Positions 48,918-59,943 of a stretch of 64,000 nt of DNA are shown here, one piece after another (position 1 is the first letter of the stretch; each line of letters opens with the position of its first letter). The DNA is from Phallusia mammillata (lineage: Eukaryota > Chordata > Ascidiacea > Phlebobranchia > Ascidiidae): assembly GCA_003260075.1 (NCBI GenBank), contig QLIY01000185.1:62001-126000 (forward strand), read 5' to 3'. The notes under the pieces were generated by a model that saw only the letters and a program-made list of their open reading frames with translations, did not search any database and was not told the origin of the DNA. The position numbers and the translations under genes are program-made.

Positions 48918-51432
48918 TTACGGGGGGGGGGCAGCCTCGACGTGCGAAGATGATTTGTTGTAGTTTGCTTTGCTCGATGGTGCAGTGCTATGAGTTTTGT
49001 GTCCAGTTGCCGCTGTTGATTCCGTTTGTTCCCGCACCAATCGGGGACAACACGATATGAAGAGCTGTCGCACCGACGTTCGAAACTTTTTGTCCATAAC
49101 GCTGTACACCAGAACGTTAACCAAGCTGCAAAAAGAATGTTTATAAATATAAAACCTATTCAATAATTTTTTTACTACCTTCAATCTTATGTATACATTT
49201 CATGCAAAAATTCCTAATATCTGTTTAATTTAAATAAGATAGAGCAAGAAAGGGCCTTTTAACTAGGCGAGAATTATATTTCAGTTTTGGAAATTAAAAC
49301 TAAAACGGACTTCAATCGTCGGTTGCTCTTTTTTGAAACATATTTTTAGCATTTGATGGTAAACAAACATCCGTCAGTCACCACTTTGTAGTACAGGTTA
49401 AATCCGGTGTACCCTTTTAGGACATGTTCGCTTACCTGTTAGTCATGGAGAGGTAGAAGCAAACAACATATGGGGCAGCAATGTTTGTGGTATTCAGACT
49501 TCCTGTATAACTCAAGACAACAACAACAACAAGAGGAACTGAAACAAAAAAGATTCCCTAATAAGTAATACGTCTGCTTAATGTAGCCTCGTTAATGATT
49601 TAGTCGTAATGTTGCTCACACTTACCCAACGTTATGGTAAATCCCAATTGCATGGCAGCCATGGTGGCAAACACCATTACTTCTCGGTTTCTGGCAGCGG
49701 ATGTTGATTTGATCTTGCTGGACTTTGTCAAGTGTTCCGACACGTAAAACCCCGTTATCACCGTGAGAACAGTCTAAACAAACGTGCTTGATGAATACTG
49801 ACATCCTGAAGATGTTCTCATGCAATTTATCACTTACCATAATAAGAAACGGAACAATAAAAACCACCACGACCATTGCGATCAGAGGGCTTAAATCGGG
49901 CGACACACTGAGTTTGGCCAGAGTCAGGTTAAACAGAAAGGTCAGATGCTGATAACCAAAGACGAGGTCATTGGGAAACCAAACTAGAGATGCAGATACA
50001 ACGTTTTCAATGGAACACATTTAAATTGCCTTTAACCCGGGGGCTGGCAACATACGGCCCGCGACGGAATTTTGAGCGGCCCGCAGACAGTTAGCGGTCT
50101 TACATGATAATGTGGTTCGCGGCCACAGTCTGCCGCAATTCCCCACTACTTGCTTACTACGTCAAGGGGGGGGGGAGCAAATACAATGTTTTCAATGTAA
50201 CGCATTTGAATTGCCATATATTGAACACACTTACGTGGAGCAACGGCGCAGAGAAGGGCAATAACCCAAACCACTGCGAGTCCGGTATAGACGTTGTATT
50301 GAGGTTGTTGTTTGTATGATATCGGCCATTTGATCGCGTACAAACGTTGCTGTCCGAGAAACACCAGGTGGTATAGAGATGCGGTATAAATGAGGATGTA
50401 AAGTACTCCTCCAGTAGAAGCCTGTGGTGATCCTTGGAGTGCGATCGCGTTGAGGAGGACTTGTTGGGCGGTGGATGCGATCGTCCATGAGAAGTTGGGA
50501 AGAGTAACAGCAAGTAAAACAATACCTTGGAAAATATAATTCAACGATGTTAAACAAATGTAATTGTGCTGCTGCAGAAAACAGCATCGCTCACGATTTT
50601 AAATACTTGTAGTAAAAATTTGCGATAATCTATATTAAATGGTTTTGTACGTAGTAATTAATAGCCTACCTGTAAGCATATCCGTAAACGCTAACGAGGC
50701 TTTGATCCTTCCATAACTTCCCGTAAACGTCGACTTGTCTTTTGCAAAGAGGTACATCACCAGCAAGTTGCTAGAGATAATCGCAAGTGCCAAAAGAGCA
50801 ATTATAAAGGCAAAGAAACCGGCACTGGCCATATTACACGCTGAGCACTGGTTAAGCGGGACGTCAAAACAGTCCTTTGGTGCTGAGCTTGAACAAAACG
50901 CTGGGAAGCCGAACAGAGCTCGGTCGACCACGATTGCAGTAGAGTTGGTTACATTTTCCGCTGTCATTGTGTTGTTCGGTATCAAAAAGTTGGGTAAGAA
51001 CGCCGCAATATCAGGTGTCGAAAAGTTTATTGGAAATTCATTACCAAAACCTCCGAAAGCCGACGTGGCGTTGTTTGACGGGAAAATATTCCCTTCGGTT
51101 GTGTTGACACTTGAAGTTCCAGACATGGAGGTGGTAGGACTTGGTGCCACTACAAAGTTGAAGATAAATCCTGCTGTAGGGGGCGGTGGTGGCGTTGGCA
51201 TGGCTGGGGTATTGTTTTGCACGGCTGTTGTTGAAGTTACTGGCTGTAATGCAGGAAGTCCAATAGGCTCGTTAACAATGATGGGTTCAAAGGAGATGGG
51301 AAAGAATTCAAGTGTAGGAGCTGTTGGTACGAAGGCTATGACAAAACTTTGGATTCGGTTAGTTACGGACGGAAAAAATGGGGTTGTTGTTGTTGCATTT
51401 TGAATCCCGACAGAAGAATTAGTTGAATTCAT
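48918..51432 (-). CDS. Seven-transmembrane receptor, cluster member 7
   Basis: Exons (transcript order): 51432-50670, 50525-50235, 49983-49838, 49773-49626, 49538-49436, 49125-48918. All phases fit, giving about 552 aa. The long stalk starts MNSTNSSVGIQN and is rich in Pro/Thr/Ser/Asn, with many N-glycosylation motifs (NATSAF, NFSTP, NNTM, NVTNST). It is followed by FGFPAFC and C-x7-C-x7-C-x2-C. TM2 SLAFTD, TM3 GQQRLYAI, TM7 NSLVNVLVY. The C-terminus reads SSSHVEA then PPP from a 10-G join (48922-48931), so the true end is probably SSSHVEAV as at 48399. A join at 50166-50175 in intron 2, next to half a hAT-like element, means exons 1-2 and exons 3-6 may come from different paralogs. Confidence 0.78.
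50038..50165 (-). mobile_element. hAT-like element half, cut by a 10-G join
   Basis: Reads GGCAACATACGGCCCGCGAC, the reverse complement of the end of the 30-kb element, preceded by CTTTAAC as a possible target duplication (compare CTTTAAAC at 43480-43487). It is cut at 50165. Its last 57 bp equal 43054-43110. Confidence 0.8.
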
Positions 51433-51927
51433 TTTAACTCTCAGTCGCTTGTATCCAAAAAAAGGTATGTTGGTTTCAATTTTACAAAATGAAATCTAAA
51501 AATAAACAAAAAAAAATTAAATTAAACCAAAAAAGTGTACACTGTAGTCAATTGTTTCAGCTAAGTTTTAAGCATTAAGGCAAGTTACTACTTGAGCAAT
51601 AGTTTGTCTTTTCTGAGCTACATTTTTTAAAACCAAACGTCTTCCAATTTAAACTACCGCCTTACCTTAAAACAGCTCAACTATATTTAATTGCACCTTA
51701 TTTCTACGTATTCACATCTATTTACAGTGTTGACTAGCAGCAAGGTTGCAAAAAGCACAACTCGTGCGCGATATTACCTCTTCCCAACCCCAACCAAAAT
51801 TTTGCCGTCTGGTACTTCGAACGCCTTGCAGACCTAGTACAATCACGTAACCGGATATATGATGATGTGACGCTGTACGTCAGACAGAGCCTAAATTAGA
51901 TGGCCCACTTAAAAACTCCCCATCAAC

Positions 51928-53820
51928 TAACTTGTTGTGTCTCAGAAGATTACGACCGTTTTGTGAATCAGAAAACGATGTTGCTAATCAAAGAGAGCGA
52001 ACTTAGGCTTATAGTTTTTTTGAGCCCCCTCAACTTATCCCACCCTCTCCAGTAGCGTTTACTTTACCATCACTGCGCCAATCTCTCTTTCTTGTGACCC
52101 GCAGTCACATATCGCTTTAAAATACGGTGTAGCTGCAGCTCGTTTTGGGATTATCCACCAATTGTGCCTTTAGCGCTCCATAGAGTTTTGACGTTGCGCA
52201 GCTATTTCCCGCTTGGCGATTGTTTTTAGTGCCATTCGGGGGCTATGTTTCCTTTCACCGAGCGAAATAAACTCGACTCAACTCAAATACGCCGTAAAAG
52301 TTTTGCAGTTACCCAACATTATACAGCTTCCGAAATAAACAAATTTCAACGTGGACGTGTTCGCACTGTATTTTGATCACAAAACATTATCGTCTTTTTA
52401 GAATGCACCGTCTCCGGTTTTGATTCGAAAGGTGATGGCAGTAAACGGTCCCATAGGAACGATTATTTGTTGTCGCTGATCATGGTTAGACTTTAGTGGT
52501 TAAGTTCATGCCCAAGCTTTGATGACATTTTCGTTGTAACAGCTTCGTAGGCTATATCAATGCAAATTTGAAGACCCGTACAATGTAAACTATAGCTTCC
52601 AAAGCGGGCGAAATTCTCCAGCATAATGTAAAATACAGAATTATCTGTATCTAATGCAGCCATTAACGAGCAATTATAATTCTGTTACAACTGCAAAAGG
52701 ACACTTTTTGCCAAACTTTACGTCAAGCTGCTGAGTGTGCGTTCGCGGTAAAAAGTTTTGTTTAGCGTTTTTGTATGACGTCTTTCTTTTCCGCCATCGG
52801 ACATTATGTATGTTAGCTTATTCACGCCACCACTTTGTTAAAGGCTTGTCTCTAGGTGGCGTAAGTCAGGGGTGTCAAACTCAAACAACTTTGAGGGCCA
52901 AAAACAAACTTTTGGGGGGGGGGTAACTTGTTGTGTCTCAGAACATTACGACCGTTTTGTGAATCAGAAAACGATGTTACAAATCAAAAAGAGCTGACTG
53001 AGCATGAGGCCCATATTTTTTTTTAGCTCCCTTGACTGATCCTACCAACGTTTTCCAACACTCTCACTTTCTCGTGAGCCCTATAGTCACACATCGCTTT
53101 ACAATACGGTGTAGGTGCTCGTTTTGGTATTATCCATCAATTGTGCCATTCGCGCTTTATAGCGTTTTAACGTTGGCAGCATTTCCCGTTTGGTGATTGT
53201 TTTTAGTGCTATTGAGTGGCTATGTTTCCTTTCACCGAGCGAAATAAACTCAACTCAAATACGCCGTAAATTGTGGCAAGTTTTGCAGTTACCCAACATT
53301 ATATCGATTTTGAAATAAACCAATTTTAAACCTATGTGGACGTGTTCGCTGTGGATTATGATAAAAAAACATTACTGTTTTTTTAGGATGCACAGTCCCC
53401 ATAATTAGATTTTAGTGAGTAAGTTTATGCCCAAACCCTAATGACTTTTTAGTTGTAACAGCTTCGTATATCAATACAAATTTGAAGGTCCGTACAATGT
53501 AAACCTATAGCTTTCACAGCGTGCGATATTCTTGCAAACAACTCTCCAGCATAATGTAAAATACAGAATTATCTGTATCTAATGCATTCATTAACGAGCA
53601 ATTAAAATTCTGTTACAACTGCAAAAAGACACTTTTTGCCAAACTTTACGTCAAGCTGCTGAGTGTGCGTTCGCGGTAAAAAGTTTTGTTTTCACGTTTT
53701 TGTATGACGTTTTTCTTTTTCACCAACGGACATCAAGTAAGTTTGCTGATTCACGCCACCTCTTGGTAAAAGGCTTGTCTCTTGGCGGCGTAAGTCAGGG
53801 GTCCGGTCGAGGGCCGCACT
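51928..53820. repeat. Two diverged copies of a roughly 0.9-kb block around a 10-G join
   Basis: 51928-52913 and 52924-53820 align throughout (for example TAACTTGTTGTGTCTCAGAA and ACTTTACGTCAAGCTGCTGA) with frequent substitutions and indels. Divergence is higher than in the other join duplicates, so this could be a true tandem duplication or very diverged haplotypes. Confidence 0.8.
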
Positions 53821-53855
53821 ATCGAAACATTTGTTAGGGTGTCGCATGACAACAA

Positions 53856-53908
<53 letters not shown>

Positions 53909-54340
53909 ATGCTTGATTAAGAAGTAAAATGTTCATTATTGCCATTAACTACATTAAAAAACAATATTATAATAAATAACACACAGATATAGCGGTACAG
54001 TATATAGCAGAGTGAAAGAATCAACTGTGCTTTATTGCTTTGTATGAAACCAATGACATTGCAATGACGTATAAATCGCAATTGCTGATTTAAATCGCAA
54101 TTGTTGATTCTTCTTGGGCTATTTCGATCATCCTATTAAAACGTTGCATATGCCACTAATAGAGAATGATTATGTCACGTAAACTCACTGGTCTGACAGG
54201 GTATTCCGCCTGAGTTAAACACACAACTTATAAAAAGTTGCTTCGCGGGCTGCACAGAAATTCGAGGGCTTTTTTGTTCTTGGTGGGCGGACAACGCCTA
54301 TCTGATAGGCTCAAAAGGCGTCTGCTCGAGGCAACAAGTG

Positions 54341-54408
54341 GACGAGGCAGGATTAGAACCCACAAACTAGTGAACACGATTGTGCTAACCACTCAGCCAT
54401 CTTGACGA
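54341..54408 (-). repeat. tRNA-like relic or tRNA-derived SINE
   Basis: On the minus strand TGGCTGAGTGGTTAGC matches an A box with D loop, and GGTTCTAATCC about 30 nt later matches a B box. The acceptor stem does not pair cleanly. It resembles class II (Leu/Ser type) tRNAs but is probably a SINE head. Confidence 0.5.
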
Positions 54409-54761
54409 CTGGTGTTGTTTTCTTTGCTTCAAGTGGCAAATTGTGTTTACTGATTCTCGCAACGACCCGCCTTGTGTCTATTTACAAATGTGACAATTTG
54501 TTTTCACCATACATCGCACTGTATATTTAAGAACAGAGAAAGCGTATAACACCACAATACAATACTGCACTATAACACCTTAAGAAGTAGCGCTAAATGG
54601 GGTTACTAAGGATCACGATTCCTGTACTATTAATTATTGCAATTGCATATCACAGAATTCGAATGGATTGCATGTGTAAAGCATTAGTTTATATGGCGGT
54701 GATAAAGCATGCATAGTTTCACAGCTAATACTACTTAACAAAGCTGTACACCAGGGACAAC

Positions 54762-57700
54762 TTAAGCTTTTCTATCCAGTAAAATTTCCAAAATCTCCTT
54801 GCATCCATCTTCAGCAGTTTTCATTTTTGCCATGCACTCTGCTTCAATCTAAAAAATATTTTTTTATGATTGAAGCGTAAAACTTGACATTCAGAAGAAA
54901 TAAGTCAACCTTGTTTTTTAAGCTCTCATCTGTAATCTTTGGTAAATTGATCATAACATTTTGCAACGCACCCCAGACTCCAATTTCCAGACATCTGGCC
55001 CCAACCTAGACAAAAAGTTTAAAGGAAATCACATAAATATATGAGCTATTCTGCCAGGCATAATATCAAGTTTATAGAGCTCTTCTGGCAAATGTATTTT
55101 TATTCCGAAGTTTGGATGTCCGCAATCGCGCAGTGTTTTTGGGTTGCGTTGTGAAGTGTTGGCGTTTCATTCTTTTTTTCCTTTGTTTATCGTGCACTGT
55201 ACTAGTCGCATTCGGTGTTATTTACCCTGATGAAGGCGACCTGTATAGGACGACGAAACGTCGGAATCAAAATACATTTGCCAGAAGAGCTCCATAAACT
55301 TGGAAATTACATAATTTGGCTTTCATTTACACCAATCTCAGAATAAAAAATACCTGCAAATCTGAAAGGCATGCCTTGTTTCCAGATTGTGCAATATCTT
55401 TGGCCGCAGACCATGCCTTATTAGACTTGGACATAACCTGCATGGGCACTTCAATTGCTTGAAGAATTCCTTGCAACATTTTTTCATTTCTCCTGGAACA
55501 AGAAGTTTAAATGTTATTCAAAGGGCTTTGACACATAACAGGTTGACATTCGATTCGTGTAAACTAAACATTTTGTTATGATATGTACCTAGTATGTGAT
55601 AAAAAAACATGACTTATGATATATATCTGGCATAAAAATGTTTTGGTCTACATAAATTTTGTAAATTTGAAACAAAAATGTTAATAATTGATGAAGTTTG
55701 CACCTATTATTAACAATTTTCGTGAAAAAATTAATTAATGGCTACAGTTTAGGGTTTATTATCAAACAAAATTTGCAATCAAGTGGATTGCCATGAAACG
55801 GAAATGTCTGCACAGGAAATAGTTTTTGCACTTGTTTTGCATTTGCATGTTTAGAAGATACATATTGATCAAGCACCGAATGTTACCTAAAAATATCTAA
55901 GCAAACAGAAGGCATGAAAATACTTTGTAAACTAAGCTACTTGTTTTTACTTGGCTTTTTGATCATCAGTTTCCTTTGGCATTTTAAGAGCATCCATATA
56001 TGTGTTGAAAGCAGTGGCATCGAGATCAATAAGAGGTATTAAATCCATCATACTTTCATGTACAGAAGGGATGCTTTTTCTCATGGTCTCTTCAACCGAT
56101 TCCCATTGTTTTTTACCATATGAAAGTTGGCCTGCCATTGTGCACAATGCTGCGCCCTGGATAATAAATATATTATTATAAAGGCTAGCAGGACATAGGA
56201 AATACATTATGATTTAGTCACACATAAATATGTGCTTGAGTGGATTTGTTGTTAGCAAAGTCTACGTTAAGCAACAAACGACAAACATACCAAAGAGGCA
56301 ACCAGTGCAGAAACAGATCCTCCACCAGGGGTAGGCGTTCGGCTTGCAACAGATTTGACAAAAGATTGGACAGACAATGTTCCCAATGGAAAATCTCTGT
56401 TTTCATCAGCAACTGCATACCTAAATCATAAATCTTTTAAGTAAGCTATAATATAGTTGTTGTGTGTGTTCCTTAACATTTTACAAAGGCCTTTACATGC
56501 TTAGCTGCACAAAAATGTTGGAACATAATTGTGACCTACTCTATTATTTTTTTGCTTGGTTCAAACTTTCCGAGTGAATCCAGGCCCAATCTGCTGATAG
56601 CAAGTTTTACCTTTGACATTTCATCCAAAACAAATAGCTTTTCTTGGTCAATATAAAACTGAGCAACCTCTAATACAGCTTTCAATGGAACAAGGCCAAC
56701 AATTTGTGAACCAACAACAGGAAGATTAAGTTCCTGGGACAAAATTTTAGAAAATAAAAATTTTTTCTACATGGTAAAGCAAAGTATAATGTCTGCAAAA
56801 AAACCTTGGCATCCTTACAGACTTCTTCATACAGCTGATAAATTTTGGTTACACCCAGATCTGTTAGGTTTGCAGAAACTTGTGCGAGGTTATGTTCATC
56901 AAGGTACCATCCAATTGCTTGAACATTTTTTAGGCGGCCTCTCTAAACGAAGAAAAATCAAACATGCAACAACATCCATACTAAGAAATGGAAGTAGACA
57001 CAAACACAAACAATACAACACCTGTGTAGGGCCCCTTCCTTTTTCTCTGACATTTAGAGCAATTTTATGGGCTTGTTCTTTCGTGCTGATCAAGTTGATG
57101 TTGTATGCAATTAAAAAATTACGAGCGCCAACAGCTGTTGCACCCCAGCTTGACACAAACTCAGACGTTCCATAGTCTGGTAACCATAATGGATCCTGAC
57201 AAAAACATTGACATAGATACAAGATTGCAACAGTAACATGAAAACTTATAGGAAGCAACCAAAAGTAACAAGTTTCTGTTAACCTTTAGCTTTTTGGGCA
57301 GATTCTTATATTCTCCACTCCTGATGTTTGGGAGCAATTTTCGCTCATCAGTCCTTGCTGCAGCTCCATACAAATAAACTAAAAAGAATGTTTTACTTTT
57401 TTGGGTGAAAATTGGCAACAGGTTATGGAGAAAACCTAGCTTCACCTGGTACATCCAGTGTTGTTGCTAATAGATTAGCAAACTGATTTGCACACTCGAT
57501 GCAGTCGTCAATGGTGGTATCCCTGACAGCAATAAAAGGGCAAACATCCATTGCCCCAAACCTTGGGTGTTCACCTATTGGAAAAATATAGCAATCAAGT
57601 TTTCTGCTAAACAAGTGAACCAGAACACAGTTTCTGTACCTTTGTGTGTTGACATATCAATGAGTTTAAAGGCTACTTTTGCAGCATTAAGTGCACCCTT

Positions 57701-57877
57701 GATCACAGAACAAGGATTTCCAACAAATGTGTACACGGTTCGATTTGTTGATTCACCCACATCAACATCCAGAAGGTGACAGCCATCACTGTCTTTGATG
57801 CTTTTTGCAATTGCCTCAATTACATCAGGCTTTCTTCCCTCCGAAAAATTAGGCACACATTCAATTAACTTTGACAT
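54762..57877 (-). CDS. FTCD: Formimidoyltransferase-cyclodeaminase (complete, 541 aa)
   Basis: Bifunctional enzyme of histidine breakdown and folate one-carbon metabolism. It moves the formimino group from formiminoglutamate to tetrahydrofolate, then deaminates the product to 5,10-methenyl-tetrahydrofolate. Exons (transcript order): 57877-57640, 57574-57446, 57378-57284, 57195-57022, 56942-56805, 56733-56540, 56420-56291, 56156-55951, 55492-55354, 55005-54910, 54848-54762. The sum is 1626 nt, exactly 541 aa, the same length as I recall for human FTCD. It starts [15 protein letters not shown], typical of the family. His82 in [12 protein letters not shown] corresponds to the known catalytic His. 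The transferase domain covers about 1-325, then a linker, then the all-helical cyclodeaminase with [20 protein letters not shown] and a Lys-rich region at the C-terminus. Exon 6 uses donor GTAGGT; one base further would give a stop. Intron 9 carries a palindromic hammerhead-like element. Confidence 0.96.
55068..55301 (+). ncRNA. Palindromic element with hammerhead-ribozyme-like core, in FTCD intron
   Basis: Arms of about 46 nt, 55068-55113 and 55255-55301, are near-perfect inverted repeats (shared core AAATACATTTGCCAGAAGAG). The interior ends with CTGATGA (55227-55233), a possible stem II (GGCGACC / GGACGAC around TGTATA, 5 of 7 pairs) and CGAAACGTC (55254-55262). These are the conserved hammerhead blocks in the right order. 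It resembles hammerhead-bearing ends of Penelope-like elements. The 61-codon frame across it is incidental. Confidence 0.55.
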
Positions 57878-58063
57878 TTTCACTTATCATTTGTGTATTG
57901 ATTTGTGAGCATTGCACATATGTTTCTGTAATATAATTGTGCACCACAAAAAAAGGGTAAACCAAGTGACACATAATTATACAGAGCCAAACAAAGTGGG
58001 TTGTACATAAAACAAAAAAAACATACGCCTTAATAATTTTTGGGAGTCAAAACTCCAAAGATT
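57878..58063 (-). promoter_or_regulatory. Short SNAPC2-FTCD intercistronic gap with acceptor-like site
   Basis: Only 186 nt separate the SNAPC2-like stop from the FTCD ATG on the same strand. On the minus strand TTATATTACAG ends at about 57925, a good 3' splice site about 48 nt before the ATG, with no matching upstream donor. No AATAAA was seen. This would fit spliced-leader trans-splicing of a downstream operon gene, as known in tunicates. It is an inference. Confidence 0.4.
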
Positions 58064-58897
58064 TTAAATGTTTGGAGGAACAGGAATAATTGCATTTTGA
58101 TGCACACCAAGTGGGTTGGTTAAGCTTGAATTACTGTTTAATTGAGCAAGCACTTCCTCCTCTTCTTCATTTACCGTCTCTGCTTTATTCTTCAGCAAGA
58201 ACAGGTAAACAGATCGAAGGTTTTTTCTTAAATCACCATCTTCCAGAGTTTTTATTTGTTCAGTCAATGATTGCAAACATTCTTCAACCACCAACGCTGA
58301 AACCGGTGATAGCTCTGGCAATGGTTTGTTGGCAATGGCACATGCTAAATATCTGTAAATATCACTGTAATTTGGCTCAGGAAAAGATTCAGAACTTTGT
58401 GGATCTGTTGGTTTCTTCTTTACTTCTAAAACATTTTCTTCACTGGCGGCCATGATGGATGAAATTAATTGCTGCTCTAGATCCCCATTGTCTGGGGTTA
58501 CTGCATCAATTATTTCTGCCCACTTGTCTATAGGGCAGTCATGTACTCTGTGGTGTTTGCGGACACGGCGGCACCATGTTCTCACAAATTGTTGGATTTC
58601 TTCAGCACTGTGGGGGCATTTTTCCTGTTGCAACTTTATGGCATTTGCTGTTTTCAAATCTATACCGTTCGCTGCAATACACTTTTTCTTTTTAAAAACT
58701 TTTTTCATCACCGGAAAGATTTGTTGCTTTGATTTTAGTCTCCACAAACTTGAGTCAAAAGATTTCATTTTGCCACCAAAACCGTAGGGGAGTATTACTT
58801 TCTCCCTTCCTTCAGTAGTTTTGGTGCTACTGGTTTCACCTTCAGTAGTTTTGGTGCTACTAGTTTCACCTTCAGTAGTTTTGGGGGGGTCCTCCAT
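58064..58897 (-). CDS. SNAPC2-like subunit of the snRNA-activating protein complex
   Basis: Intronless frame of 277 aa. Family call by recalled resemblance to vertebrate SNAPC2, a nuclear subunit of the SNAPc complex that supports snRNA gene transcription by RNA polymerases II and III. Three stretches match in order. First is a helical region around residues 85-120 (SAEEIQQFVRTWCRRVRKH). Second is PIDKWAEIIDAVTP followed by ISSIMAASEENV, like the PIEVWTDLAEKITG segment. Third is YSDIYRYLA ... PELSPVSALVVEECLQSL, like the IYKYL ... PELSAAESAVVLDLL segment. The C-terminus NPLGVHQNAIIPVP resembles the NPFLVP end. The N-terminus has about two and a half TTEGETSSTK repeats, unusual and possibly unstable. 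The acidic EEEEEV stretch near the end is also visible. It lies immediately upstream of FTCD on the same strand. Confidence 0.72.
   Translation of the reverse strand: MEDPPKTTEGETSSTKTTEGETSSTKTTEGREKVILPYGFGGKMKSFDSSLWRLKSKQQIFPVMKKVFKKKKCIAANGIDLKTANAIKLQQEKCPHSAEEIQQFVRTWCRRVRKHHRVHDCPIDKWAEIIDAVTPDNGDLEQQLISSIMAASEENVLEVKKKPTDPQSSESFPEPNYSDIYRYLACAIANKPLPELSPVSALVVEECLQSLTEQIKTLEDGDLRKNLRSVYLFLLKNKAETVNEEEEEVLAQLNSNSSLTNPLGVHQNAIIPVPPNI
58803..58888 (-). repeat. 30-bp coding repeat in the SNAPC2-like N-terminus
   Basis: Two full and one partial 30-bp units (TTCAGTAGTTTTGGTGCTAC on the plus strand) keep the frame and encode TTEGETSSTK. Near identity suggests recent expansion. Confidence 0.85.
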
Positions 58898-59808
58898 TAC
58901 TAAAGTATTAGCATGAATACTTGCACAAAAAATTTCCTCCGATAGCGATATCGTTTACTTCAATTCCAATTCCGTTCTACTGAAGCTGATAGAAAACAAT
59001 TTCTATGACTCCTCGTTCCACATCCACGCCTTGGCGGTTTGTTTTGATTAGGTAACCACTTGGGGCGCCACGCAAAACAAGGGCAGTGGGTGGCGCTTTA
59101 GAGGGCGTTGTTGAAAAAAATAGTCTGCTTTGTCATCCAAAAGTTTGGCAGAAAAAATAGACCTGTAGCCTTGGTCACAATGCGTATCGTAAAACCAAAA
59201 ACGACGATGTTATGTACAAAAAACGAAAGCCTTAATCGATTTAGTTTTTTACCATCCAAAGGTAAAATTAATTGCTAGGTGACGGAAAAGAAAGTACAAA
59301 ACAGCACCAGATCGAAATCAGTACTTATTTTAATAATCTCCATTAGTATTTATGGCGCCAACATTTTTTATCAATGATTGCAATGAGACAATGTAGTATG
59401 ACGTCATCATGTACTGGCATTGAATCGTGACCGTTTCCTGCTTGCGAGATGCGGGATGCCCAAACTTGTGCAAACTGCATTTTCAGCAAACGACGCCTAC
59501 ATTCTTAAACAAAACTACTGAAACTGACAAAATTCACCAGATATGCGGGCGTTTAACACTCATGCAATAAGTTGTAGTTCCATGTTTTCAAACTAACTGT
59601 ATGCGTACCTTTGACATGTGATCGTAATTTGTGTAATGGCTAAAACGAGACGTGGATGTGCATTTCGGCTGTTTGTGTGATGTGAAGCATGAATTCGCAT
59701 TGTATCTGAGACAAAAATATTTTGTCGCACTTTTTCAAACAACAATCACATGCAGTCAAATACATGTAGGCTAATATTGAATTATGGCTGGTGTTGTCTT
59801 AAAACTCT

Positions 59809-59943
59809 ACTTTTTGTGTAGCCTATATTATACCGTGCTTTTAAAGTAAGTTGAATGCACAGCATTAAATGGGGGGGGGGGGCTTTTTGTGTAAGTTATA
59901 TTATACCGTGCTTTTAAAGTAAGTTGAATGCACAGCATTAAAT
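59809..59943. repeat. Duplicate across a poly-G join
   Basis: 59809-59870 (CTTTTTGTGTAGCCTATATT region) recurs at 59883-59943 with about two changes, separated by G run 59871-59882. Confidence 0.85.

Larger units (their letters stand above)
51433..54761. other. Upstream flank of receptor 7 with a duplicated 0.9-kb block
   Basis: 51433-52230 parallels 44728-45510. 51928-52913 recurs as 52924-53820 after a 10-G join, both ending at the start of a hAT-like element (GTCAGGGGT). A 51-nt poly-G run lies at 53857-53907. A tRNA-like relic is at about 54340-54408. No gene was recognised; the poly-Pro frame at 53751-53945 comes only from the poly-G run. Confidence 0.55.

Noticed and set aside
53751-53945. 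Poly-Pro frame on the minus strand
   Set aside because: Created by the 51-nt G run at 53857-53907.
55112-55297. 61-codon frame in FTCD intron 9
   Set aside because: It lies across the palindromic hammerhead-like element; the peptide is incidental.
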